DNA of 48,981 nucleotides from an uncultured Kangiellaceae bacterium (GTDB lineage Bacteria > Pseudomonadota > Gammaproteobacteria > Enterobacterales > Kangiellaceae), in assembly GCA_905479925.1 (NCBI GenBank), contig CAJQOL010000098.1:1-48981 (forward strand). The letters are read 5' to 3'. The notes below the pieces were generated by a model. The model did not search any database. It was not told the DNA's origin and saw only the letters and a list, made by a program, of their open reading frames with translations. The translations under genes were made by a program, and so were the position numbers. Of this stretch, positions 34,970-44,005 are shown piece by piece (position 1 is the first letter of the stretch; each line of letters opens with the position of its first letter).

Positions 34970-37255
34970 CTATTCCACATAATGTTTAAGTAAGCTCGGA
35001 ATGTCTAAAATAAGAGCTATTTTTCCATCACTTGTTATAGTTGCACCGGCCATACCTGGAGTACCCTGCAATGATTTTCCTAGAGGTTTAATAACAACCT
35101 CTTCCTGGCCAACTAAGGAGTCGACCACAAATCCAACTGTTTGGGTTCCGATTTGCGCTAAAACAACATGACCAGTTCTGTCACGTTTTTCACCACTAAA
35201 ACCTTTTGCTAACATTTCGTTCAAGAAGAACAGCGGCAATGCCTTTTCTCTTACAACGATCATTAATTGACCATCTACGGTGTTAGTTTTAGTTAGATCT
35301 AAATGGAATATTTCGTTAACCGCGGTTAATGGGAAAGCAAATGCTTGCTCTCTAATCTTGACCATTAATGTTGGTAAGATAGCCAATGTGAGCGGCACTT
35401 TAATAAGTATTCTAGTGCCTTTACCAAGGTCTGACTCGATATCTAACGATCCGTTGAGTTGGGTGATTTTGGTCTTAACCACATCCATACCCACACCACG
35501 TCCTGATATGTCCGAAATTTCTTTCTTAGTAGAGAAGCCTGCATGAAAAATGAGGTTGTAACACTCATTTGGTGTTAAGCGATCGGCCTGCTCTCTGTCC
35601 ATAAGGCCTTTGTCTACAGCAATCCCGCGAAGAATATCGGCATCCATCCCTTTACCATCATCTTCGATAATCAACATGATGTGATCACCTTCCTGAGCAG
35701 CAGAAAGGGTGATTGTACCTGAACGAGTTTTGCCAGACTCAACTCGGACATCAGGCATCTCTATCCCATGGTCTACTGAGTTCCTCACCAAATGCACTAG
35801 TGGATCCGCAAGTGCCTCCACAAGATTTTTATCTAAATCGGTGTCTTCACCAACCATGTTTAGAGTAATTTCTTTCTTCAGGCTCCTCGCCAAATCTCTA
35901 ACAACGCGAGGGAAACGACCGAATACCTTCTTAATTGGTTGCATTCGCGTTTTCATAACCGCGCCCTGAAGGTCCCCTGTAACGATATCTAGGTTAGACA
36001 CGGCTTTACTGAGATCTTCATTGTTGTCCATGCCTGCGGACACCGTTTTTAGTCGGTTTCTCGCCAATACCAGTTCACCAACCATGTTCATGATGTCATC
36101 TAAACGTTTCGTATCGACACGAACAGTCGCTTCGGTGACTACCGCTGCAGGTTTCTTAGGTGGTAACTTTGGTTTTGCTGCACTAGCAGGCTTTGCAGCA
36201 GGCGCTTCTTGTTTTGCTTTTGCTGGCTTAGCTGCCGGTTTTGGCGCTGGTTTTGGGGTTTCGGGCTTCGTCACCGGTGTTGCAGGCTTTTCAACTTTTG
36301 GCGCTGACTCCGCAGGCTTTGAAACTGCGTCGGCCGCGGCTGGACCTTTGCCCGCTCCATGAAGCTCATCGAGCAACGCCTCAAATTCACTATCATCAAT
36401 CACATCATCATCGTTAGATGCTGGTGGCTGCGGGGCTGCTGCCGGTGTTTCACTTCCTTTAGCTGGGTCAACTTTAGCCCCCTTACCATGTAGCTCATCT
36501 AATAACGCTTCAAACTCGTCATCAGTAATATCATCACTTTCAGCAGCCGGTGCACTCGCTGATGAAACAGCTGGCGCTTCCTTTGCTGCATTGTTATCGT
36601 CAGCCGCTTTAACTTGGCCGCTTCCGTGTAGCTCATCGAGTAATGCTTCAAATTCATCATCGGTTATATCATCGCCAGGTTCAGGTTGTTCTTTAGCTGG
36701 CTCAGCAGAAGGCTTTTCAGCCGCATCAGGGGTATGTAACTCGTCGAGAAAAGCCTCGAACTCATCGTCGGTTATTTCATCGCTTGTATCTGGCTCTGCG
36801 ACAGTTTCAACGCTTTCAGTCTCAACAGGCTCAGCGATTTCATCAGAATCTTCTGCTACCTCCCCTTCGGCTACCGCAAACGTCCCTAATTTCTTCAAGA
36901 AATCAGCTGGGGCATCTTCAGGTTCAACACCTGAGCGCACAGCATCGAACATTTCATTAACCATATCAAGAGACTGTAAAATATGGTCCATTAGATCGGC
37001 GTCAGCAACCCTGTCGCCGTTTCTCAAAATATCAAAAATGTTTTCTGTGATATGACAGATATCAACCAATGGTGTTAGATTTAGAAAGCCAGCTCCACCT
37101 TTTACAGTATGAAAGCCTCTAAAAATACCATTTAACAAGTCCATATTCTGCGGCTCGTTTTCCAACGCAACCAGCTGCTCTGACATATCCTCGAGAATTT
37201 CGCCAGCTTCAATCAGAAAGTCTTGCAGTATCTCTTCGTCTGCTTCAAATGACAT
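34970..37255 (-). CDS. cheA: Chemotaxis histidine kinase CheA with four acidic linker repeats
   Basis: CheA is the array kinase that phosphorylates CheY and CheB. HPt (P1) carries phospho-acceptor H49 (RGFHTVKGGAGFL). Residues about 125-375 are a long acidic then Pro/Ala/Lys-rich linker with four copies of an ITDDEFEALLDELHG motif (near 157, 193, 239 and 282); I see no recognisable P2 domain. The dimerisation helix pair follows (VDTKRLDDIMNMVGELVL), then the ATPase (HLVRNSVDHGIE, EDDGKGMD, FSTKKEISDISGRGVGMDV) and the CheW-like P5 domain to the end (LLKHYVE). Its 761 residues are longer than E. coli CheA (654) because of the linker. Confidence 0.95.
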   Translation of the reverse strand: MSFEADEEILQDFLIEAGEILEDMSEQLVALENEPQNMDLLNGIFRGFHTVKGGAGFLNLTPLVDICHITENIFDILRNGDRVADADLMDHILQSLDMVNEMFDAVRSGVEPEDAPADFLKKLGTFAVAEGEVAEDSDEIAEPVETESVETVAEPDTSDEITDDEFEAFLDELHTPDAAEKPSAEPAKEQPEPGDDITDDEFEALLDELHGSGQVKAADDNNAAKEAPAVSSASAPAAESDDITDDEFEALLDELHGKGAKVDPAKGSETPAAAPQPPASNDDDVIDDSEFEALLDELHGAGKGPAAADAVSKPAESAPKVEKPATPVTKPETPKPAPKPAAKPAKAKQEAPAAKPASAAKPKLPPKKPAAVVTEATVRVDTKRLDDIMNMVGELVLARNRLKTVSAGMDNNEDLSKAVSNLDIVTGDLQGAVMKTRMQPIKKVFGRFPRVVRDLARSLKKEITLNMVGEDTDLDKNLVEALADPLVHLVRNSVDHGIEMPDVRVESGKTRSGTITLSAAQEGDHIMLIIEDDGKGMDADILRGIAVDKGLMDREQADRLTPNECYNLIFHAGFSTKKEISDISGRGVGMDVVKTKITQLNGSLDIESDLGKGTRILIKVPLTLAILPTLMVKIREQAFAFPLTAVNEIFHLDLTKTNTVDGQLMIVVREKALPLFFLNEMLAKGFSGEKRDRTGHVVLAQIGTQTVGFVVDSLVGQEEVVIKPLGKSLQGTPGMAGATITSDGKIALILDIPSLLKHYVE
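36358..36785 (-). repeat. Four dispersed DDEFEALLDELH coding repeats in cheA
   Basis: Copies lie at about 36735-36785, 36626-36675, 36489-36537 and 36358-36408 and read EITDDEFEAFLDELHT, DITDDEFEALLDELHG, DITDDEFEALLDELHG and VIDDSEFEALLDELHG. Spacers are 25-35 residues and differ in sequence (A/P/E/K-rich). DNA similarity between copies is moderate, so the duplication is not very recent. Confidence 0.9.
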
Positions 37256-37266
37256 TCAAGACTCCC

Positions 37267-38013
37267 TTAAAAGCCTAAACTTGATAACAAATCGTCCACT
37301 TCATCTTGACCTTGAACGACGTCATCCCGTTTCTCAACATTAACGACTGGACCTTCAACACCTCCTTTTTTGACGGTTTCATCTTTAGCTTTGTTGTATC
37401 CGTCCATGCTACCGAACATTTTGATGATGTGAACCATGCTTTCTTCGACATCGTGCACCAGCGTAATAACTTGTCGAATCACCTGTCCGGTTAGATCTTG
37501 ATAATCTTGAGCAAGCAGTACATCGCTCAACTCCCGATGCAAGTCGTCTGCATCGTCCTTATTTTTTTCCAAATGAGTTTCTATCTTTTTACATAACTTT
37601 CTGAAGTCTCCTGGCTCTAATTCTCGGTTATAGAGTTTTTTCCATTCGACTAGCAAATCTTCAGAGTCTTTAGCCATCTTGTTAGAGCGTTCTGTACAAG
37701 TCTCAACCATATCCATGGTCTTGTTGGCCGCTTCTTCAGTTTTGTCAATAACGTAATTTAAGCGTTCTTTGGCATCTGGAATTTCTGACGCTGCGATATC
37801 GGTGATTCGCGAGTCCATCTGAAAATTAGTCAAAGCTTCATGCAGGTTTCTCGTCAATTTACCAATTTCAACAAATAAGTCTTCGTCACCTTGTCCAGCA
37901 AAAGAGTCGATCAACTCTTGGGCATCTTCAATTTCATTGTTCTCTAGGTGGGACAGCAAGTCTCTTGTTTGATCGATGGTTAACGCTAACTGCTCTTTAT
38001 CGGATAATTTCAT
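37267..38013 (-). CDS. cheZ: CheY-P phosphatase CheZ
   Basis: CheZ dephosphorylates CheY-P. This 248-residue protein is largely helical, with the active-site helix segment DVLLAQDYQDLTGQVIRQVI, where the conserved Asp and Gln (D-x-x-x-Q, QDLTGQ) act in catalysis. The C-terminal CheY-binding peptide ends DEVDDLLSSLGF after a flexible linker, as in E. coli (...DDLLDSLGF). It lies between cheY (27-base gap) and cheA (11-base gap). Confidence 0.94.
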   Translation of the reverse strand: MKLSDKEQLALTIDQTRDLLSHLENNEIEDAQELIDSFAGQGDEDLFVEIGKLTRNLHEALTNFQMDSRITDIAASEIPDAKERLNYVIDKTEEAANKTMDMVETCTERSNKMAKDSEDLLVEWKKLYNRELEPGDFRKLCKKIETHLEKNKDDADDLHRELSDVLLAQDYQDLTGQVIRQVITLVHDVEESMVHIIKMFGSMDGYNKAKDETVKKGGVEGPVVNVEKRDDVVQGQDEVDDLLSSLGF

Positions 38014-38039
38014 TTCTTAGCTTCCTTGGGTAAGCTCAA

Positions 38040-38426
38040 CTAACCGTCGATTCGTTCGAATATTTTTTGTAATTTCTCATTCAGAGTTGCAGCGGTAAAC
38101 GGTTTTACAATGTATCCATTTACCCCAGCTTGAGCAGCTTCAATAATTTGCTCTCTTTTGGATTCAGCAGTAACCATCAAAACCGGCATGGTTTTGAGTT
38201 TATCATCGGCCCTAACCGCCTTTAATAAGTCAATACCTTGCATGCCTGGCATGTTCCAATCCGTGACCAGAAAATCAAAATTTCCTGCTTGCAACATTGG
38301 TAAAGCCGTATTTCCGTCGTCAGCTTCCTGCGTGTTGGTAAAGCCAAGGTCTCTCAAAAGGTTTTTGATAATCCTACGCATTGTAGAAAAGTCATCAACA
38401 ACCAAGATTTTCATGTTCTTGTCCAA
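38040..38426 (-). CDS. cheY: Chemotaxis response regulator CheY
   Basis: CheY-P binds FliM to change rotation. This single receiver domain of 128 residues has the acid pocket D11-D12, phospho-acceptor D56 ([11 protein letters not shown]), T86 (MVTAES) and K108 (YIVKPF). The start shown is a TTG with GGAG placed 7 bases upstream, giving [12 protein letters not shown], which resembles the Vibrio CheY N-terminus; the ATG at 38414 (MKILVVDD) is the alternative. It is 122 bases downstream of fliA. Confidence 0.96.
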   Translation of the reverse strand: MDKNMKILVVDDFSTMRRIIKNLLRDLGFTNTQEADDGNTALPMLQAGNFDFLVTDWNMPGMQGIDLLKAVRADDKLKTMPVLMVTAESKREQIIEAAQAGVNGYIVKPFTAATLNEKLQKIFERIDG

Positions 38427-38548
38427 AGTATGTCTCCAAATGGAATGTTCATTCTGTCGAAAATCGTTACTTTTAGGACCAACTGGTGGATATTTAACCA
38501 GCCCGTCAGTCGAGTCCTGCTACTATCAATAAATCTAGTCTACTTTTG

Positions 38549-39271
38549 CTATTTCTTCCAATCTTTTAATCGAGATTGTAGTCGCAACATTGCCTGGCTA
38601 TTAATTTGGCTAATTCTTGACTCACTAACCCCCATAACTTCGCCAATTTCTTTTAAATTGAGCTCTTCATCATAATAGAGCGCAAGAACCAGCTTTTCTC
38701 TTTCTGGCAGTGATGCAATGGCTCCAGCAAGGGAGTTTCTAAAGTCTTCTTTTTGAATTCTTTCTAGAGGGGTTTGACTACTGTCTGAAAGGCCTTGAGA
38801 GAAGAAGTCTTCGGTGACTCCCATCGCCTCGAAGTCCATCATATGACCATTGCTTACATCCATAAGCATTTGTCTATAGTCCGCCACTTCAACGCCCAAT
38901 CGCAGAGCCACTTCAGTATCTCTTGCGTCTCGCCCTGTTTCTTGTTCGATTTCTTTAATGACTGAGGCTATCGAGCGCGCATTTCTATGAACTGAGCGAG
39001 GTACCCAATCGCCACGACGTATCTCATCGAGCATTGACCCTCTAATACGTATGCCAGCAAAGGTCTCAAAACTCGCTCCCTTAGTCGCATCAAAATTTCC
39101 GCGGGCCTCTAACAATCCAAGCATTCCAGCCTGCAACATGTCTTCTAACTGCACGCTTGCGGGCAGTCGAGCCATTAGATGATGAGCAATTCGCTTCACT
39201 AATGGCGCATACCTTTCGGTAAAATCGTCATTCTGAATTTGTTTGTAAGTATCTGCTCCGCTCACGTCCAC
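38549..39271 (-). CDS. fliA: Flagellar sigma factor FliA (sigma-28)
   Basis: FliA directs late flagellar and chemotaxis genes. Its 240 residues match the family. Region 2 has APLVKRIAHHLMARLP, LEDMLQAGMLGLLEA and FETFAGIRIRGSMLDEIR; region 3 has DWVPRSVHRNARSI; region 4 has LPEREKLVLALYYDEELN, then LKEIGEVMGVSESRISQIN. The start used is GTG (MDVSGADTYKQ), with CAGG just upstream. It lies 37 bases after flhG. FlgM, its anti-sigma factor, is not in the window. Confidence 0.95.
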   Translation of the reverse strand: MDVSGADTYKQIQNDDFTERYAPLVKRIAHHLMARLPASVQLEDMLQAGMLGLLEARGNFDATKGASFETFAGIRIRGSMLDEIRRGDWVPRSVHRNARSIASVIKEIEQETGRDARDTEVALRLGVEVADYRQMLMDVSNGHMMDFEAMGVTEDFFSQGLSDSSQTPLERIQKEDFRNSLAGAIASLPEREKLVLALYYDEELNLKEIGEVMGVSESRISQINSQAMLRLQSRLKDWKK

Positions 39272-39308
39272 TACCTGTTTTGCGTTTTATTGTTTTTATT
39301 TGAACTGT

Positions 39309-40136
39309 CTAAGAAACCAACCTTTCCATAAAGAACTCAATTTGGCCACTAGCATCTTTAGGAACCGGCCATTGTTGTACTTTTTTTGATAAACTCTTTA
39401 TTGCAATTGATGCGGGGCTTCTAGGAAACGCATCAACCAACGGTTTTTGCTTCTTAACCGCTTTTCTTACATTATCATCAAAAGGTACCGATCCCAAATA
39501 GTTAAGGGTAACATCTAAAAACCGATTACATACACTACTTAATGTTGCAAATAAATCCCGGCCTTCCTGACTAGTTTTCACCATATTTGCTAAAACATGA
39601 AAACGAACAATGTTATGGTCTTTATTTAAAACCTTCATAAGCGCATAAACATCGGTAATCGAGGTAGGCTCGTCGCAAACAACGGCCAACACATCTTGCG
39701 CAGCTTGGACAAAGTTTACCACCATATCGGTGATGCCTGCGGCGGTATCGATAATTAGATAGTCAATATCATGTCCAATATCGCTAAATGCCTGAATGAT
39801 TCCCGCATGTTGGATTGAAGAGAGTTCAGCCATAGATTTAGTGCCTGAAGATGCAGGTACAATCTGCAAACCGTGAGGACCTTGGACAATGATATCCTTC
39901 AACTCACACTCACCGTCAAGAACATTGGCTAGGTTAAATTTCGTTTTGAGGCCGAGCATTATATCGACATTCGCTAAGCCTAAATCTGCATCCAGCAGCA
40001 TTACTCTATGCCCTAATTGGCTAAGTGCTATAGATAGATTAACGGATACATTACTTTTACCAACACCACCTTTTCCACCAGTTACCGCGATAACTTTGAC
40101 AGGCTTTGAAGAACTCCCGTAATCAATATCATTCAT
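39309..40136 (-). CDS. flhG: Flagellar number regulator FlhG (FleN, MinD-like ATPase)
   Basis: FlhG limits polar flagella number through the master regulator (FlrA/FleQ) and FlhF. VIAVTGGKGGVGKSNVSVNL carries the deviant Walker A; LLDADLGLANVDIMLGL is the A' segment and IDYLIIDTAAGITDMV Walker B. The ATG at 40136 gives MNDIDYGSS and 275 residues. A TTG at 40145 has a better-placed AGAGAGG site and would add three residues, so the exact start is open. The C-terminal amphipathic helix for membrane contact is plausible (IEFFMERLVS). It is 113 bases downstream of flhF. Confidence 0.93.
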   Translation of the reverse strand: MNDIDYGSSSKPVKVIAVTGGKGGVGKSNVSVNLSIALSQLGHRVMLLDADLGLANVDIMLGLKTKFNLANVLDGECELKDIIVQGPHGLQIVPASSGTKSMAELSSIQHAGIIQAFSDIGHDIDYLIIDTAAGITDMVVNFVQAAQDVLAVVCDEPTSITDVYALMKVLNKDHNIVRFHVLANMVKTSQEGRDLFATLSSVCNRFLDVTLNYLGSVPFDDNVRKAVKKQKPLVDAFPRSPASIAIKSLSKKVQQWPVPKDASGQIEFFMERLVS

Positions 40137-40249
40137 CTGTGACAAACAGACCTCTCTTATAATCAATACTGCATATTAAATTTTATGCTTAATATGTTGA
40201 TAAGCATAGACTATATTCAAATAATTAACAGATAAAGCCAATAAAAATT

Positions 40250-41599
40250 CTAACCATACTGAGCCATTTGGTGATCTTGCGCCAACTGCCAATCTTCGGG
40301 GTTTTTACCGTACTTATTGGTTAGCCACACCGCTTTTGAGACCAAGTGGTGGTTTCTCGCTAATCGGATATCTTCAGGCACCCGTTGACCATCGGTTGTA
40401 AATGCCACCGGGAGCTTATTTTTAATTAATAAACTTAACACTTCACCTAGACTCGCAGCCTCATCTAGCTTAGATATAATCACGCTATATGGCGAATACG
40501 GTTTAAAAAGATCAATCGACTGCTCTAGTACCGCCTGCTGATTAGTAGCGGGCATTAGCAGAAAGCGTTTAACCTCTCTGGTAGTTTTTGACAAGCTATC
40601 AAGCTGTTTCGCGATTGCTGTATCATTTTTTGACATACCCGCCGTATCAATCAAGATTAGCTTCTTATTGCCGAATTGGTTTATTAAGTGATCAATCGAA
40701 CGGCTTGAAGAAACCGTTGCCATCGGAATGCTCAGTAATCGAGCAAAGCTAGCTAACTGTTGTTGAGCGGAAATACGATAATTGTCTGTCGAAATTAAAC
40801 CAACAGAATCAGTACCGTGTTTTATCACAAATCTCGCCGCAATTTTAGCAATGCTGGTTGTTTTACCGGCTCCAGTTGGCCCCATAAAGGCAAATACACC
40901 TCCAGCATTAAACAAATTTTCATTGCTGGTAGAAATCGACTTAGAAAGCAATACTAGTAGGTTTTGCCAGCTGCACTCTGCGTCTTGGCCCACTTTAACG
41001 TTCGCAATCAACTGCTCGCTTATTGATGAACAAATTCCCAGACTGGCAAAACGACGCTTTAGCATTGCTTTAACCGGTTGTTTCTCGGTAAACCTTTCCC
41101 ACCCAAGTCCTTTCAGCTGCTCAGACATCATATTTCGCATAAGCCCTAATTCTTCGCGCATTGCCGCAAGTCCTGGGTCAGTGCTCCATTCAAGCGTATT
41201 AGCTTTAGTAAGTTGAGATTTTAGTGCTGAACCGTTCACACCGCTCTCCGTCAGGCTATGCTTGCCATTACTAAGAGTTTCCAATAACTTGTCTTTACGG
41301 TGCTGCGCAATTTCCTCGATATTGGTATCACTTTTATCCATTGAGTTAACAGCCTCTTGCTGCTCTTCATAAGGCGCGGATAGTCCCTGACTCGTTTTGT
41401 CGGCGCTAACCTCGGAAGTGTCCTCTAGCTCCATTAACTTGGAAGGCAATAGATCTTCATCGTAATCCAACGCGGCAATAACCTCGACACCGCTTGGCGT
41501 TTTTTGACTAGATAGAATCGCCGCGTCCTCGCCAAACTCTTCAGTTACTTGACGTAGCGCATTTCTCATATTGTTGCTATAGAATCGTCTAATCTTCAT
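40250..41599 (-). CDS. flhF: Flagellar SRP-like GTPase FlhF
   Basis: FlhF marks the pole where the flagellum is built. The N-terminal B domain (MKIRRFYSNNMRNALRQVTE) is followed by a variable, charged linker (about 60-160) and the NG domain. G1 is MGPTGAGKTTSIAKIAARF, G2/G3 segments are LISTDNYRISAQQQL and LILIDTAGMSKND, and G4 is VIISKLDEAASLGEVL. I chose the ATG at 41599, since homologues begin MKIRRF; a TTG four codons earlier is less likely. At 449 residues it is of normal length. It lies between flhA and flhG. Confidence 0.95.
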   Translation of the reverse strand: MKIRRFYSNNMRNALRQVTEEFGEDAAILSSQKTPSGVEVIAALDYDEDLLPSKLMELEDTSEVSADKTSQGLSAPYEEQQEAVNSMDKSDTNIEEIAQHRKDKLLETLSNGKHSLTESGVNGSALKSQLTKANTLEWSTDPGLAAMREELGLMRNMMSEQLKGLGWERFTEKQPVKAMLKRRFASLGICSSISEQLIANVKVGQDAECSWQNLLVLLSKSISTSNENLFNAGGVFAFMGPTGAGKTTSIAKIAARFVIKHGTDSVGLISTDNYRISAQQQLASFARLLSIPMATVSSSRSIDHLINQFGNKKLILIDTAGMSKNDTAIAKQLDSLSKTTREVKRFLLMPATNQQAVLEQSIDLFKPYSPYSVIISKLDEAASLGEVLSLLIKNKLPVAFTTDGQRVPEDIRLARNHHLVSKAVWLTNKYGKNPEDWQLAQDHQMAQYG

Positions 41600-41707
41600 A
41601 ATATTTCTCAACTAAATCAATTGTAATTCTAGGGTTTATTTCCAATAACTTATCTCAAGTCACCCATTTCAATTCGCTAATACAAGCACTTATAACCAAT
41701 TTCAAGT

Positions 41708-43792
41708 TCACTGGTTACCTACATTCGCTATTACTTTTATCTGTTTATTGTCCGGTATTTCTTGATAACTCAATACGTGCAGTCCTTTGATTCCGAAACG
41801 GGCAAATTTAGCCAGCGAAGACCTAAGCGCAGGTGATACCAAGAGTATTGCCGCCTGCCCCGCTGCCTCTTGTTGTTCGACAACTTGCTTTAACGAAACC
41901 TGAATTCGGTCCGCGAGTCCCGGCTCAATGCCAACAACCTCATCGTCACCCGAGGCAAGTGACTGGTGTAAAATCTGTTCTAGATCGGGTGCTAAAGTAA
42001 CAACAGGAATTTCATCCTTAAGCCCATTGATGTTTTGAATAATCAGTCTATTTAAAGCCACTCGAACGGCAGCGGTTAATACGTTGGGGTCTTGGCTGCG
42101 GCTGGAAAATTCCGCCAACGTTTCGGCGATGGTCCGTAGATCTCTAACCGGTACTTGCTCTACCAATAGGTTCTGCAATACTTTCACTAAGGTTCCTAAG
42201 GAAACCACATCTGGAACTAAGGTTTCAGCGAGTTTAGGTGCAGTTTTTGCTAAACCTTTTAACATTTGCTCGGCTTCTTCATGGCCAAAGAGCTCTGCCG
42301 CGTGGGTCTGCAACAAATGACTCAAATGCGTTGCAATAACGGTACTTGCATCAACAACCGTGTAGCCTAGCGCTTGGGCATTATCCCGCTGAGAAGCGTC
42401 AATCCAAACGGCCTCTAATCCGAATGCTGGGTCCTTTGACTTTATGCCGTCAAGATTGCCAAACACCTGTCCTGGATTTATGGCTAACTCTTTGTCAGGA
42501 TAAACTTCCGCATCACCAACGGTAGCTCCTTGAATAGCAATTCGATAGGCATTCGGTGATAAATCTAGGTTGTCTCTTATATGAACCGAGGAAACGAGGA
42601 AACCTAGTTCTTGGGAAACCTTTTTCCGAACCCCTTTAATTCGCCCCATTAGTTTGCCATCCTGAGCAGGGTCGACCATCGGAATTAGTCGATACCCGAC
42701 CTCTAATCCAACTTGATCAACCGGAGGAACGTCGTCCCAACTTAATTCTTTTACAACTGGCTCTGGTACAGGTTGTTGCTCGGCAATTTCAGCTTCAGTA
42801 GAGACTTGTTTCTGCTGATGTTGATTAATAAAATACCCGCCCGTAACACACACCAAACTTAATAATAAAAATGGAATGTGAGGCATTCCGGGTATGATCC
42901 CCATAACGAACAATACACCGGCAGTGACAAACAAAACCAACGGATTCATTATCAACTGGCTAACCAGCATTTTCCCCATATTATGGGCGGCATTTTGTCT
43001 GGTCACCATAATAGCTGCGGATGTGGAAAGTAGTAGCGCCGGTACTTGTGCAACCAGGCCATCTCCAATCGTTAGTAACGCGTAATACTGCATTGCGGTA
43101 GAGAAATCCAAGCCGTGCTGCCCCATTCCGACCGAAATACCACCAATAATATTGATAAAAAGAATCAACAGTCCGGCGACCGCATCGCCCCTAACAAACT
43201 TTGATGCACCATCCATGGAACCATAAAAATCCGCCTCTTGAGAAACCTCTTTCCGACGTTCTCTAGCCTCTTCTTGGGATAATAATCCAGCATTTAGATC
43301 TGCATCAATTGCCATTTGTTTTCCAGGCATAGCGTCTAATGTGAATCGAGCACTAACTTCGGAAATCCTGCCAGCACCTTTTGTAACAACGACAAAATTA
43401 ATGATTACTAGAATGGCAAATACCACTAGACCAACGGCATAGTTACCACCAATTACTACCGACCCAAATGATTCAATAACACTTCCTGCGGCGCCAGGTC
43501 CGGTATGACCGTTAATAAGAACAACTCGCGTGGACGCAACATTCATTGCTAAACGAAGCAACGTGGCGACTAACAATACCGTTGGAAAAACGGCGAAGTC
43601 TAACGGGCGCTGAGAGTAAACCGTCGCTAATACTACAACTAGCGCTAGCGAGATATTGAAAGTAAACAGAATGTCCAACAAAAACGTCGGGATCGGTAAT
43701 GTCATCATTGCCAACAAAGACAATAATAAAATCGGCGTTCCTAACGCTGGAATTTTACTGCTAGTAAGGTTCTGTGTTGTCGATTCAGCCAT
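41708..43792 (-). CDS. flhA: Flagellar export gate protein FlhA
   Basis: FlhA forms the nonameric ring of the flagellar type III export gate. The 694 residues divide into an N-terminal membrane part with about eight helices (1-320) and a cytosolic substrate-docking part. The FHIPEP-family signature is present as RFTLDAMPGKQMAIDADLNA, followed by GDAVAGLLILFINIIGG. The C-terminal domain has PALRSSLAKFARF. The 213 bases between flhB and this gene contain an imperfect palindrome (AGATTTC-CT-GAAATCT, 43906-43921) and could hold a promoter. Confidence 0.96.
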   Translation of the reverse strand: MAESTTQNLTSSKIPALGTPILLLSLLAMMTLPIPTFLLDILFTFNISLALVVVLATVYSQRPLDFAVFPTVLLVATLLRLAMNVASTRVVLINGHTGPGAAGSVIESFGSVVIGGNYAVGLVVFAILVIINFVVVTKGAGRISEVSARFTLDAMPGKQMAIDADLNAGLLSQEEARERRKEVSQEADFYGSMDGASKFVRGDAVAGLLILFINIIGGISVGMGQHGLDFSTAMQYYALLTIGDGLVAQVPALLLSTSAAIMVTRQNAAHNMGKMLVSQLIMNPLVLFVTAGVLFVMGIIPGMPHIPFLLLSLVCVTGGYFINQHQQKQVSTEAEIAEQQPVPEPVVKELSWDDVPPVDQVGLEVGYRLIPMVDPAQDGKLMGRIKGVRKKVSQELGFLVSSVHIRDNLDLSPNAYRIAIQGATVGDAEVYPDKELAINPGQVFGNLDGIKSKDPAFGLEAVWIDASQRDNAQALGYTVVDASTVIATHLSHLLQTHAAELFGHEEAEQMLKGLAKTAPKLAETLVPDVVSLGTLVKVLQNLLVEQVPVRDLRTIAETLAEFSSRSQDPNVLTAAVRVALNRLIIQNINGLKDEIPVVTLAPDLEQILHQSLASGDDEVVGIEPGLADRIQVSLKQVVEQQEAAGQAAILLVSPALRSSLAKFARFGIKGLHVLSYQEIPDNKQIKVIANVGNQ

Positions 43793-44005
43793 TAATTCTT
43801 GGTATATCGCACTCTGTTGCTTAAGTTTTGGGATTAAAAAATAGCGTCAAAAATATAACGATTTTTCTCTTAACCACAGAAATGCAAAATTCGAGCCTAA
43901 AACAGAGATTTCCTGAAATCTTTCTTGATTGTACTCTGACGATTGTGAGTGACGAGCGCTGAACTAGAGATAACGGATGACGTGGCTGATTGAAAGATGC
44001 TCGAA

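Noticed and set aside
43906..43921. Terminator between flhB and flhA
   Set aside because: The AT-rich 7-bp stem AGATTTC/GAAATCT has no clear T-run on the minus strand and lies within a conserved co-transcribed gene order.
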